Source: a virus. Taken from it: DNA of 64,000 nt. The stretch is from IMG/VR virus record IMGVR_UViG_3300043446_001534, positions 1-64,000 of that record. One strand, 5' to 3'. The translations under genes and the position numbers were made by a program. Under the pieces are notes generated by a model. The model did not search any database. It saw only the letters and a list, made by a program, of their open reading frames with translations, and was not told where the DNA came from. Positions 1 to 8,996 of the stretch are shown here, piece by piece (the first letter of the stretch is position 1; every line of letters begins with the position of its first letter).

Positions 1-2783
1 CTGTTACTGCTTCCGGACTTATTCCTATCTTTAGTTTAGATGACCTAGGAAATCTCATAGACGAGGAAGAGGACTCACGCTATGTCGACTCCTTAGTTGC
101 TTCTGTATTTACCGGACTAGATGACTACAGCGAAGATGAAGATGACTACTTCTCGCTGCTCTCGAATGAAGAATATGAGATGCTAAAAGAAGAAGGTCTT
201 CTAGAAGACTTTTCCATTCAGGCTGCCGGTGGGTTAGACCGCAACCGGGGGAACGCCGAAAAACTACGTCGTTACTGGACTCATGGTAGGGGTGCTGCTA
301 AGATTCGCTGGGGAACTCCTGGCGACTGGACGCGCTGCGTTCGTCACCTTTCCAAGTACATGGGTCCTAGAGCGAAAGGATATTGTCAACTCCGACACAA
401 AGATGCCCTTGGATTCTACACATCTACACATGCAAAGATGGATAAAGCTAGAAACTTCTCTATAGATGAAACATTCGAATCAGCAGTTATAGAGCAGGCT
501 TTCTTAACTGCTCAGGCTAATAAAGCTAGGGCCAGAATTTCTATGACTGCCGCTGCCACGGCTCAGACATACGGTGCAGAGTTTTCTATCCCACTGGTAC
601 TCCCGGAAGACCACGAATCTGGAGATGGACGTAAATTTAAGCCAGAATCGGTCGAGATTAGAGAACTACCTCTACCACTTCTATGGCAATACAAGACTGG
701 TGAAGGTCACTCGGGTTCGGTAGTAGTCGGCCGTATTGACTACATGGAGAGAATTGATGGCGGAATTGGAAATGCACGGGGTGTATTTGACAATGGGCCT
801 CACGGAAAAGAAGCCGAGCGTTTGGTTCGTAACGGGTTCCTTCGTGGTGTCTCTGCTGACCTAGACCAGTTTGAAGCAAAGACAATTAAATCAGATGAAG
901 CTTCTGCCGAACTCGGAGACGAGCTAGGTAAGGATAAAATTACTATAAATCATGCCCGTGTTATGGCTGTTACAATTGTACCTAAGCCGGCCTTCCAAGA
1001 GTGTGTAATTATGCTCGTTGAAGACGAGGACCAGGAGGAAGAAATGATTCCTAAAGATGGAATCTACGAAGAAACTGTTGACGCCCAGGAAGGCGGTGCT
1101 TTGGTTGCATCTGGCTTCCTAAGTGCCCCTATTCCAGCAGTACCACCAACCGAGTGGTTCACTGACCCGGGTCTAAGCAAGCCTACCCCGCTAACTATTA
1201 CAGAAGATGGTCGAGTCTACGGCCACATTGCTGCGTGGAATGTTAGCCACATAGGACTTCCTAACAGCACCAAGCCACCTCGCAGCCGCAGTAACTACGC
1301 TTACTTCCACACCGGTGTCGTCCGTACTAACTCTGGTAAGGACATGCCTGTTGGTCAATTAACACTTGCTGGTGGGCATGCTTCTCTGCACGCTAGCGCA
1401 GCTCAGGCAGCTAAGCACTATGACGACACTGCATCTGCAATTGCAGACGTTCATGCCGGCGAGGACCGCCACGGCATTTGGGTAGCAGGTTCGCTACGTC
1501 CAGAGGCTACCGAATCACAGATTCGCACCTTGCGTGCTTCCGCTCCTTCTGGTGACTGGCGTCCAGTTGCTGGTTCACTTGAGCTTGTTGCTGTATGTCA
1601 GGTAAACGTTCCTGGATTCCCGATTGCTCGTGCTCTTGTAGCGTCTGGCTCGGTTATGGCTCTTGTAGCTGCTGGTGCCTATGAAATGGCAATGATGAAG
1701 CTAGATGCTGCTGGCAGACTTTCTGCTAAGGCAGATGCCCTTGGAGCACTTAGCTCGAGCGTAGCAGACCTAAACATTCGTGAACGTGTTGCAGCTAAAG
1801 CAGTAGACGCCGAGTTTGGCTACGTTTCTCGTGATGAAAGAAACAAACTTGCTGAAGAAGGAAAAGCTCTACCAGACGGTTCCTACCCAATCCGAAATGT
1901 TGAAGACCTAAAGAACGCTATTCAGGCTTATGGCCGTTCAAAAGAAGCAGACCGTTCTAAAGTGCGTCGTCACATAATCAAGCGTGCAAACGCTCTTAAG
2001 GTTCGCCACATGATTCCGGAAGAGTGGAAGACCGCGGCGTCCGCCGAGGCGTATTCTGCTCTTTCTTCTATGCGTGCCAAGATTGAAGCCCTAACTGCTG
2101 CAGTTCCAGCTCCAATTGAAATTAAGGACACCGACCTAAAAAAACTTGAAGACGCCAAGATTGCTGCCGACTTAGAGCGTGAACAAGTTAAGGCAGAAAT
2201 TGAAGCCCGTAAAGCTAAGTCATCTCTTCCTGATAGTGCACTACCTAAGTATGACCCAGATACTGGTCGTACAAAGTATGTTCCTGGTAAGACTCAGCCT
2301 CGTGACGCTGCTGGCAAGTTCCGTAAAGTTCTTGCTCGTCTAAAGCAAGACCTAGGTGTGGCCGGTCTGCAGGAAGCTTTGAAGCAAGTAGAGCACGCAG
2401 AAAACCTAGAGTTTGCTGGTAACTACACTGAAGCTGCTAAGGCTGCTAATGACCTTATCGGCACAATCGACCGTCTCGACTCGGGTGCTCTAGATGCAAC
2501 TAAACTCGAGAATGTTCGCCTTACAGCGAAAGACCTTGGAAAAGTGATTGCTAACCTTCCGTTACCATTTACCAACCAAGCACAAAAAGTTAGATTTAGC
2601 GATTTGCCTCCTGCACTGAAGAATCTTGTCGATGACATGATTTCTCGTGTAGAAAGCAAAATCGGTAAAAAGGACGCTGATATTGCAACTGCAAAACTGC
2701 GTGCCTATAAATCAGGAGGAGACTTGTTCTCTCAGTCAGAGATTTCGTCTGAGATGGCAACCTTGCTCCGACTCCTTACCTAA
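1..2783 (+). CDS. Capsid maturation protease, 5' partial
   Basis: The reading frame is open from the first in-frame codon (position 3) to the TAA at 2781-2783, so the gene begins before the window; an internal ATG lies at 180. Segments in order: an acidic stretch; a module with GNAEKLRRYWTHGRGAAK and CQLRHKDALG (about nt 230-440); a prohead-protease-like region (about nt 560-1020, with ELPLPLLWQ and VRNGFLRGVSADLDQ); a second protease-like half (about nt 1190-1670, with GEDRHGIWVAGSLRPEAT); a DUF6582-like module (about nt 1840-2030, EGKALPDGSYPIRN); and a charged helical tail. The type is known from actinophages as the protease that cleaves the capsid precursor, and it sits directly before the capsid gene. 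The catalytic residues were not identified with certainty. Confidence 0.75.
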   Translation, partial: VTASGLIPIFSLDDLGNLIDEEEDSRYVDSLVASVFTGLDDYSEDEDDYFSLLSNEEYEMLKEEGLLEDFSIQAAGGLDRNRGNAEKLRRYWTHGRGAAKIRWGTPGDWTRCVRHLSKYMGPRAKGYCQLRHKDALGFYTSTHAKMDKARNFSIDETFESAVIEQAFLTAQANKARARISMTAAATAQTYGAEFSIPLVLPEDHESGDGRKFKPESVEIRELPLPLLWQYKTGEGHSGSVVVGRIDYMERIDGGIGNARGVFDNGPHGKEAERLVRNGFLRGVSADLDQFEAKTIKSDEASAELGDELGKDKITINHARVMAVTIVPKPAFQECVIMLVEDEDQEEEMIPKDGIYEETVDAQEGGALVASGFLSAPIPAVPPTEWFTDPGLSKPTPLTITEDGRVYGHIAAWNVSHIGLPNSTKPPRSRSNYAYFHTGVVRTNSGKDMPVGQLTLAGGHASLHASAAQAAKHYDDTASAIADVHAGEDRHGIWVAGSLRPEATESQIRTLRASAPSGDWRPVAGSLELVAVCQVNVPGFPIARALVASGSVMALVAAGAYEMAMMKLDAAGRLSAKADALGALSSSVADLNIRERVAAKAVDAEFGYVSRDERNKLAEEGKALPDGSYPIRNVEDLKNAIQAYGRSKEADRSKVRRHIIKRANALKVRHMIPEEWKTAASAEAYSALSSMRAKIEALTAAVPAPIEIKDTDLKKLEDAKIAADLEREQVKAEIEARKAKSSLPDSALPKYDPDTGRTKYVPGKTQPRDAAGKFRKVLARLKQDLGVAGLQEALKQVEHAENLEFAGNYTEAAKAANDLIGTIDRLDSGALDATKLENVRLTAKDLGKVIANLPLPFTNQAQKVRFSDLPPALKNLVDDMISRVESKIGKKDADIATAKLRAYKSGGDLFSQSEISSEMATLLRLLT

Positions 2784-2786
2784 AAA

Positions 2787-2822
2787 GTAAGGTAAAATTA
2801 GGTATAGGTGGAGTGCCTCCAC
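2787..2822 (+). promoter_or_regulatory. Candidate promoter -10 box with 5' hairpin upstream of capsid gene
   Basis: TAAAAT at 2793-2798 is preceded by GG, as at several other candidate promoters in this window; the -35 region is weak. Ten bases further on, GTGGAG (2808-2813) pairs with CTCCAC (2817-2822) around a 3-nt loop, which would place a hairpin at the very 5' end of the transcript. A second hairpin follows at 2864. Promoter function is inferred. Confidence 0.35.
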
Positions 2823-2863
2823 ACCAGCTGCGTGTGTAGTCCCTCGGCCTGACTGTTCACCCA

Positions 2864-2883
2864 TGAGTACGAACCCGTACTCA
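2864..2883 (+). promoter_or_regulatory. Leader stem-loop before capsid gene
   Basis: TGAGTAC (2864-2870) pairs perfectly with GTACTCA (2877-2883) around a 6-nt loop, 28 nt before the GTG start of the capsid gene. No U-tract follows, so a classical terminator is unlikely. It is one of a recurring set of leader stem-loops. Confidence 0.55.
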
Positions 2884-2911
2884 GTAAACAAAAACTGGCC
2901 TAGGAGGTACA

Positions 2912-4894
2912 GTGGACCACATCAATGCACAGCTTGATATGCTGGCTGAACTGAGCGACGAACAAGTCGCTGAGCTTCAGAGTGCTATCATCAGTGAATT
3001 TGAAGTAGTCGAAGGCGAAGAGCCTACTCCTGAGACAGTTGATGCCATGACGTCGCTTGCCGACTCCTTGGACACAGTACGTGGTGAGCTTTCGCGCCGC
3101 GAGGCGCTAGCTGCCGAGCTTGCTGCCGCAGCAGCTGAAGCCACCGCACGTGTTAAAGGGTCAGATGACGCCGAGGAAAATGGAGAGGTTATGACTGACG
3201 ATTCACAAGAAGCTCCGGTGGAAGAAGTTCCAGCGGACGCCCCGCCAGCTGAGGAGATGCCTGCAGAGGCAGCTCCAGCTCCAGCTGAAGACATGCCTGT
3301 AGAGGAAGTTCCTGCAGAGGAAGTTCCTGTAGAGGGAGTCGTTGAAGAGGAAGTCGGAGAAACTCCTGTAGATGAAGAGGAAGAAAAGAAGAAAGAAGCT
3401 TCTGAGTATGCCGCTGAAACCGCAGACGCATCAATTGCCGAAGAAGTAAGCACCGAGCTTTCGGCCACCGATGGAGTCCCTGCAAACGCAGAGGCTCCAG
3501 CAGAAGAATCACCAGTAGTCGTAGAGGCTGTTGAAGGTTCCGAAGCATCAACCCAAGAAACATCGATTGAGCTAGAAGCTCAGGAAGGGCAGGCACCCGT
3601 GACCGCCGCAGCAGAAGAGGGCTTCTCAGCCCCTGCAGACCGTCAGCCTGTTATCCAGGTATCCGAGGCAGCTCCAGTGGCAATCACTGCAGGTGCTGAC
3701 ATTCCTGGCTACACAGCTGGCTCAGAAATCAAAGACATGTACGAAGTAGCTCAGGCTATGGAGAAGCGCATCCACTCGCTTCGTCGTGTCAACGGAGGAG
3801 ACGGAGAGCAGCACATCGTTGCTTCCCTAACCACCCAGTACCCAGAGGAGCGCACTCTGACAACCGACGCAGAGTCGAACCAGCTGAAGATTAACAGCGT
3901 TGTAGGCCCTGAGGCACTTGTTGCTTCTGGTGGTCACGCTGCTCCATTCGAGGTTAAGTACGACATCTATGCAATCGGTTCGACCAACGTACGTCCTGTA
4001 CGTGACGCCCTGCCTAAGTTCCAGGCTGACCGCGGCGGTATCCGCTTCGTAACTCCACCGAGTTTCGCAGCTGACACCTACAATGCTGCTGTTGGTATTT
4101 GGACTGCAGCAACCGACACCACTCCTTACGCTAACACCAAGGCATCTCTTACTGTCTCGGCTGCTCAGGAAAACACCGTGTCTACAGACGCTGTCACTTT
4201 GCAGCTACAGTTTGGTAACCTGATGACTCGTGCTTACCCAGAGTTGATTGCTCGTCACAACGAGCTAGCTCTTGTACAGCACGCTCGTGAGGCAGAAGAC
4301 AACCTGCTAAGCAAGATTGGCAACGCATCTACAGCTGTTACAACCACAAGCCTTATTGGTTTCGGTCGTGACTTCCTAGTTCAGATTCGTCGTGCCGCTA
4401 CTGCTTACCGTAGCCGTCACCGTCTAGACCCTAAGACCAACCTTAAGGCTATCATTCCTGCATGGGTATACTCAGCTATGGCTGCAGACCTTACTCTATC
4501 TATGCCAGGTGACGGTACTCTATCGGTCTCTGAGTCAGAAATCAATGGCTACTTGGCTAACGTCAACGTAACCTTGACTCCTACCCTTGACGGTACAGTG
4601 TTCGGTTCGCAGGGTGCTACCGCACTACTTGAGTTCCCAGACAGCTTTGTTTGGTACCTCTTCGCAGAGGGTTCATTCCTCTTCCTAGATGGTGGAACTC
4701 TAGACCTCGGTATCATCCGTGACAGCTCGCTAGTCGGCACCAACGACTACAAGATGTTCGTTGAAACCTTCGAGAACGTTGCCTTTGTTGGTATCGAGTC
4801 TCTAAAGATTACATCGACCATCTCGGTCAACGGTGTAGCCGCTGCTCTACGCGACACCACTGGTGGCGCAACTGCAGCTGCAATCGAGTACTAA
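2912..4894 (+). CDS. Major capsid protein with long acidic scaffold-like N-terminus
   Basis: GTG start with a strong ribosome site (AGGAGG at 2903-2908). The 660-residue product has two parts. Residues about 1-255 are helical, then extremely acidic and repetitive (Glu/Pro/Ala/Val-rich, VEEVPAEEVP-type repeats), like a fused scaffold or delta domain. Residues about 258-660 look like an HK97-type shell protein (GYTAGSEIKDMYEVAQAMEKR, then beta-rich segments ending in VGIESLKITSTISVNG). HK97 gp5 is about 385 residues with a delta domain near 100, so this N-terminal region is unusually long. The protease gene just upstream is its likely processing enzyme; the cleavage site was not located. The identity rests on position, size and domain character. 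Confidence 0.8.
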   Translation: MDHINAQLDMLAELSDEQVAELQSAIISEFEVVEGEEPTPETVDAMTSLADSLDTVRGELSRREALAAELAAAAAEATARVKGSDDAEENGEVMTDDSQEAPVEEVPADAPPAEEMPAEAAPAPAEDMPVEEVPAEEVPVEGVVEEEVGETPVDEEEEKKKEASEYAAETADASIAEEVSTELSATDGVPANAEAPAEESPVVVEAVEGSEASTQETSIELEAQEGQAPVTAAAEEGFSAPADRQPVIQVSEAAPVAITAGADIPGYTAGSEIKDMYEVAQAMEKRIHSLRRVNGGDGEQHIVASLTTQYPEERTLTTDAESNQLKINSVVGPEALVASGGHAAPFEVKYDIYAIGSTNVRPVRDALPKFQADRGGIRFVTPPSFAADTYNAAVGIWTAATDTTPYANTKASLTVSAAQENTVSTDAVTLQLQFGNLMTRAYPELIARHNELALVQHAREAEDNLLSKIGNASTAVTTTSLIGFGRDFLVQIRRAATAYRSRHRLDPKTNLKAIIPAWVYSAMAADLTLSMPGDGTLSVSESEINGYLANVNVTLTPTLDGTVFGSQGATALLEFPDSFVWYLFAEGSFLFLDGGTLDLGIIRDSSLVGTNDYKMFVETFENVAFVGIESLKITSTISVNGVAAALRDTTGGATAAAIEY

Positions 4895-4908
4895 AAATCG
4901 CAGTGGAG

Positions 4909-4930
4909 GGGGGCCTGGCAACGGGCCCCC
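4909..4930 (+). promoter_or_regulatory. GC-rich intergenic stem-loop after capsid gene
   Basis: GGGGGCC (4909-4915) pairs with GGCCCCC (4924-4930) around an 8-nt loop, 12 nt after the capsid stop codon and 38 nt before the next start. The following sequence (TAACACAACAAC) has no U-run. It may be a weak terminator that tunes capsid expression against downstream genes, or an mRNA-stabilising or processing hairpin. Confidence 0.55.
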
Positions 4931-4968
4931 TAACACAACAACTTTGAACTTATAGTTAAGGAACATAA

Positions 4969-6111
4969 ATGGCCACTTTTGATGGAGCATTTCCAGCACC
5001 GAAGATTGTACCCTCGGCGTTTGGCCTATTTTCCGTATTTGACCCAAAGAATCCAAATACTGAAGATAAGTGGGTACGAGGTTTTGACCAGTGGTGGGAA
5101 ACTAGACCTAACTATGTTAGAAACTGGGACGAAACTAGCACTACTTCTTACGTAGTTGACTCAAACCCTGGTGCTGCTCGTTACAGCCACCACGTACCAT
5201 TCTTTATTGAAGCTGAAGATTACGCTTCGACTTTCGGTCTCAACGGTGAAGACCGTTTTGCACGTGTCCTACGTCAGCTAGAAGGCTGTTCTCAGAAGGC
5301 TTGTGAAGTAGAACTCTGGGACGGAACAGTAGCCCTGCAGGGAACTGGTACTGACCTAGTAAACCCATACCTGGCTAAAGGTTCTACTCTTACTATTCTT
5401 TCTGGTCGCAAGTCTGACGGCTCACTTGCTGACCCTACAGCCGATGGTGCTGCTATTTCGGTCAAGCATGGTATATCTGTACTTGAATACAACATTGGTC
5501 AGTACTCGTCTGGCGGTGAGCAGGGTTGGATTCACATGACTCGTGATACTGCTGCAATCCTTAGCTCATATAACCAGATGGTATTTCACCAGCCTGGAGC
5601 AGTTAAGACCGAACACCTACAAACTTTTGGTGGAACTCCAATGGTTGTTGGTTCTGGTTACTCTGGTAATGGTCCAGTTGTAAACGTTACTAACAAAGTT
5701 GCAGACGGAACCAACGCTACACTCACTACTGCTACAAACCACGGTCTAGCTGTAGGAGATACTGTGACTGTTGTTGGTGTTGACTCTACATTCAACGGAA
5801 CTTATACAACTATCACTGGTACAGCAGGAACTACAATCAAGTACGCTAAAGCAGCTACTGTGTCCTCAGCTGCTACCAGCGGCGGAACTGCTCAGATGCA
5901 GGCCAATAGCCGCTACAAATGGATTTACGCTTCGGGTGAAGTACGAGTTTATCTCGGAAAGTCTGAAGTGGTAAACGACAGCTTAGCTCAAGGCTATGGT
6001 GTTGCAGCAAATCAGAATGACATAAGAATTAAAGCTACTCGAGCAGCCGCCGTGTACTTTGATACATCCATCCACCTAGGTGTCAAGGTCGACTTGACCC
6101 TAACCAACTAA
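4969..6111 (+). CDS. Structural protein, second capsid-type or minor head protein
   Basis: ATG start preceded by AAGGAACATAA. The 380-residue product opens with an N-terminal arm (FDGAFPAPKIVPSAFGLFSVF). Its closing segment (DIRIKATRAAAVYFDTSIHLGVKVDL) resembles the closing strand of shell proteins. Inserted at about residues 235-310 is a beta module (TTATNHGLAVGDTVTVVGVD...FNGTYT...IKYAKAA) that recurs in the tail proteins of this phage. Position between the major capsid and tail tube genes suggests a minor capsid, decoration or pseudo-capsid subunit. Exact role unknown. Confidence 0.5.
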   Translation: MATFDGAFPAPKIVPSAFGLFSVFDPKNPNTEDKWVRGFDQWWETRPNYVRNWDETSTTSYVVDSNPGAARYSHHVPFFIEAEDYASTFGLNGEDRFARVLRQLEGCSQKACEVELWDGTVALQGTGTDLVNPYLAKGSTLTILSGRKSDGSLADPTADGAAISVKHGISVLEYNIGQYSSGGEQGWIHMTRDTAAILSSYNQMVFHQPGAVKTEHLQTFGGTPMVVGSGYSGNGPVVNVTNKVADGTNATLTTATNHGLAVGDTVTVVGVDSTFNGTYTTITGTAGTTIKYAKAATVSSAATSGGTAQMQANSRYKWIYASGEVRVYLGKSEVVNDSLAQGYGVAANQNDIRIKATRAAAVYFDTSIHLGVKVDLTLTN

Positions 6112-6128
6112 TATAAGGAGAAAAGGCT

Positions 6129-7295
6129 ATGCCTACTCAAGATTATGCAGCCAGCATCCAGGGTGTGTCGATTCGTGTCACCCGTCTGGACGCTGCTGGT
6201 AACCTACTAACTGGTCCTCTGGACAGCTACACAACATCAGCATTTATGCGTGTTTCGTTTACCCCTGAATATGAAGAGGGTGACGAAATCACCGAAAAGG
6301 GTGCTAACGGTGTTATTTGTGTATCTTACAAGGCTCCAGACACTCTGAAGCGTATTACCATGGAGCTCGCTATTTGTGAGCCAGACCCAGAGCTTTCTGC
6401 TTTGATTTCTGGTGGTTTACTGCTTCGTAAGAACATTTCTAACGATGCAACTAACAACTTTAAATCAGTTGGTTGGGCTGCTCCAGGCGTTGGAGATGAC
6501 CCAGCCGGTAACGGTGTAGCCATCGAAGCATGGTCGCACGCAGTTTCTGGTGGTAAGCGTGCTTCGGTATTGCCTTACTTCCACTGGGTATTCCCATATG
6601 TGAAGATGCGTCAATCAGGTGACCGTGTTATTGAAAACGGTATGCTCGCCAACACATTCGAAGGTTACGGCCTTGGAAACGTTGGTTTCGGTTCAGGTAT
6701 CGACGGCCGCTGGGAGTTCCCGGTTGCTACTGACCGTCCGTACTCTTACGCACGTACATCATGGGCACCAACCGGACTATCTGGTTTCTACACCTGGTCT
6801 GACAACTCAACCAACCAGGTTGTATTCTCAGCTAGCGGTGCTGGTACTAAGAACAAGACCACAATCACCATTGCTAACGTTGCTGCAAGCAACACAGCTT
6901 CGACTAACAACATCACCATGGGCTTCTCTGCAGACCCTGCACTTGCTGTCGGTGACGTTATTCGTGTGGCTAACATTGGTGTCGAGTTCGACGGTGACGT
7001 AACTGTTATTTCGAGTGCTTCGAACACAATTACATACACCTCGCCTGTTGCTAACACCACATTCAATACATTGACAGCCAACACTGCTTTGGTCACTAAC
7101 ACCACTGCCCGTGTTCAGGTTATCAATGCTGTTACTGAGGTCCGCACTACACCGGTCGCTACAACTGAAACCGACTTCAACTCGTCTGTTTCAGACCAGA
7201 GCTTCAACGTTCCTGGAAGCAAGACCTACAATGCTGACAATGCAATTGACAACATTATTACTGCAAATGAGTCTGGCACCACAAGCGCTAACTAA
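6129..7295 (+). CDS. Major tail protein (tail tube subunit), probable
   Basis: ATG preceded by AAGGAGAAAAGGCT. The 388 residues begin MPTQDYAASIQGVSIRVTRL and contain FMRVSFTPEYEEGDEITEKGANG and YKAPDTLKRITMELAIC, which resemble actinophage tail tube proteins with a rigid beta core. A beta-rich, Thr/Asn-rich insertion at about residues 235-320 (LAVGDVIRVANIGVEFDGDVTVIS) is a diverged copy of the module seen in the neighbouring structural proteins, probably displayed on the tube surface. It lies upstream of the connector genes rather than just before the chaperones, a slightly unusual order. Confidence 0.62.
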   Translation: MPTQDYAASIQGVSIRVTRLDAAGNLLTGPLDSYTTSAFMRVSFTPEYEEGDEITEKGANGVICVSYKAPDTLKRITMELAICEPDPELSALISGGLLLRKNISNDATNNFKSVGWAAPGVGDDPAGNGVAIEAWSHAVSGGKRASVLPYFHWVFPYVKMRQSGDRVIENGMLANTFEGYGLGNVGFGSGIDGRWEFPVATDRPYSYARTSWAPTGLSGFYTWSDNSTNQVVFSASGAGTKNKTTITIANVAASNTASTNNITMGFSADPALAVGDVIRVANIGVEFDGDVTVISSASNTITYTSPVANTTFNTLTANTALVTNTTARVQVINAVTEVRTTPVATTETDFNSSVSDQSFNVPGSKTYNADNAIDNIITANESGTTSAN

Positions 7296-7311
7296 TAGCA
7301 GGTAACTCAGT

Positions 7312-7345
7312 GGGCGGTGCATCCAGTAAAATGGATGTACCGCCC
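7312..7345 (+). promoter_or_regulatory. Strong intergenic stem-loop
   Basis: GGGCGGTGCATCCA (7312-7325) pairs with TGGATGTACCGCCC (7332-7345): 14 bp with one G-U pair and a 6-nt loop (GTAAAA). It sits between the tail tube stop codon and the next ATG, 29 nt before that start, with no U-run after it. This is the strongest of the leader stem-loops in the structural region. Confidence 0.65.
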
Positions 7346-7374
7346 GCTTAGTTTGAGAGACAGACAGAGGAATT

Positions 7375-8484
7375 ATGGCAAATAATTTGTGGATTCAGCC
7401 AGAAGAACTGGGTCACTATGCCAATACTGAATATGCCCAGGAGGCGTGTGAAGTTGCATCGTTTCTACTGTGGGCTATGTCTGGCCGTAAATATACTGGC
7501 GAGACTGTTGTAACCGAGCGTTATACCTGTGTTCTTCGCAACAACAGAATGGGCCCGTCTACTAAAACAAATTCTCCAGTTCTGTTTGGTGGAGATGTAT
7601 ATAACATCCCATCAGGTGACTATGACGAATACTCAGAGCTCACCGCAGACGGCCTCTCCCCAGATGCTCGTATTAGACTGCGTGGTAGACCGGTTTCTAA
7701 AGTTATTGCAATTCGTAATAAGACTGGCGCAATCATTGACCCGTCTAAATATTACCTAGTTGACCACTCTACTATTCATATTGCTGCCGGAACCCCGTGG
7801 ACCCCTTGTAATACAGAAATTACTTATATGTATGGTACCCCCGTTCCAGTTGCTGGAAAAATGGCTGCACTGACTATGGCTACAGAATTTGCCAAACTTT
7901 GGGCCGGCGATGACGACTGTGCTCTACCTCAGCGTATTACATCTGTATCTCGTCAGGGTGTTTCTTTCACGATTCTAGATAACCAAGAGTTTATTGCCGA
8001 GCTTCGTACTGGTCTTTACGCAGTTGACCTGTTCTTGAAGACTGTAAACCCAGACAATGCTCGTAGGAAGTCAAAGGTATTTACCCCTGATGTCCCTCGT
8101 GCTCGCCGTTACACAGCTAAGCCTCTCTACCTAACTGCGGACCCAGACTTCGACGTAACAGTTGTTAGAACTACCCCTGGTACTTGGACTTCTAGCGGAA
8201 CTACCGCTAATGTGACTGCACTTGTAGATGAGGTCGGGTGGACTCCAGTAGTGACTCTTCGTAACTACGGGGGTACTAAGTCTGTTGATTTAGATATTTC
8301 AGCAATAACTATTGACACCGTAGGTAACGTAGTTTCCTTCGAGGTTTCATACGATAAGGCTTTTGCAGCTCTTGGAATGGTTGACCCTGGAACTTGGACA
8401 CTGTACGCTACCAAGACAATTGCTGGTGTTCTAAACGTAAATGAAATAGCTACTGGAAACTTAACTATACAGATGTGGCCGTAA
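7375..8484 (+). CDS. Head-to-tail adaptor with C-terminal beta domain
   Basis: ATG preceded by AGAGGAATT. Residues about 1-240 resemble head-tail adaptors: a helical start (WIQPEELGHYANTEYAQEACEVASFLLWAMSGRKYTGETVVTERY reads as continuous helix then strand), a central KVIAIRNKTG...IIDPSKYYLVDHSTIHI region, and a helix-rich end at FAKLWAGDDDCALPQRITSV. Residues about 250-369 form a separate Ig-like beta domain (TWTSSGTTANVTALVDEVG) that connector proteins usually lack. The following genes are other connector components, which supports a portal-neck location. The family call is by character and position. Confidence 0.55.
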   Translation: MANNLWIQPEELGHYANTEYAQEACEVASFLLWAMSGRKYTGETVVTERYTCVLRNNRMGPSTKTNSPVLFGGDVYNIPSGDYDEYSELTADGLSPDARIRLRGRPVSKVIAIRNKTGAIIDPSKYYLVDHSTIHIAAGTPWTPCNTEITYMYGTPVPVAGKMAALTMATEFAKLWAGDDDCALPQRITSVSRQGVSFTILDNQEFIAELRTGLYAVDLFLKTVNPDNARRKSKVFTPDVPRARRYTAKPLYLTADPDFDVTVVRTTPGTWTSSGTTANVTALVDEVGWTPVVTLRNYGGTKSVDLDISAITIDTVGNVVSFEVSYDKAFAALGMVDPGTWTLYATKTIAGVLNVNEIATGNLTIQMWP

Positions 8485-8497
8485 GGATAAATAGCAT

Positions 8498-8995
8498 ATG
8501 AGAGACTTAAGTGGAGTTGACTCTGATGCACTACGTCTAAAGAACATGCTTGACGGAGTGCTAGAGCGAGTACAAAGTGTATACCAAAGCTACAACGTTC
8601 CGCTTCCTGGTCGTCAATATTGGATGATTGGCGAACCAGCCCTCGACTGTGAGCAAGTTGTTGTTGCGTTTGACCAGCTGTATTTAGGCACTCCCGGAGA
8701 TGAAATTGCTCAGCCTAACCGCTGTAACGTTCCTCGTAGTGCCACTTTCCGTATTCTAATATCACGTGAAGTTGCTATTGTTGGCATGAATGGTCGCCCG
8801 CCTACAGGTGATAAGATTCAGCAAACTTCTGTACTACCTACTATTGACGCCTGGATTCTAATGGAAACCGTGCGTGAGTTTGACATGTGGGATGAGACTG
8901 GCTACGGTCTTGGTGTTGTGGCTAGCCTAGAAATTGCTGGTCCCGAGGGTGGGTTCAACACAGTTGGACTTCGACTTACTATGGCGGTTCCGTAA
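8498..8995 (+). CDS. Head-tail connector / tail completion protein, probable
   Basis: 165 residues starting at ATG 8498, 13 nt after the previous stop, preceded by AAGGATAAATAG. The N-terminal half is helical (DALRLKNMLDGVLERVQSVY). The middle has QVVVAFDQLYLGTPGDEIAQPNRC followed by ATFRILISREV, and the C-terminus is beta (VASLEIAGPEGGFNTVGLRLTMAV). The mixed alpha/beta fold, size and position between adaptor and gp10-like genes fit a stopper or tail terminator. No definitive motif was recognised. Confidence 0.45.
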   Translation: MRDLSGVDSDALRLKNMLDGVLERVQSVYQSYNVPLPGRQYWMIGEPALDCEQVVVAFDQLYLGTPGDEIAQPNRCNVPRSATFRILISREVAIVGMNGRPPTGDKIQQTSVLPTIDAWILMETVREFDMWDETGYGLGVVASLEIAGPEGGFNTVGLRLTMAVP

Positions 8996-8996
8996 A

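Noticed and set aside
2977-3596. Two long minus-strand open frames opposite the capsid N-terminus
   Set aside because: Their Ser/Thr- or Leu/Gln-rich low-complexity products are mirror images of the acidic repeats of the capsid gene; no ribosome sites.
4909-4930. Classical Rho-independent terminator after the capsid gene
   Set aside because: The GC stem is strong but no U-run follows; kept as a regulatory stem-loop instead.
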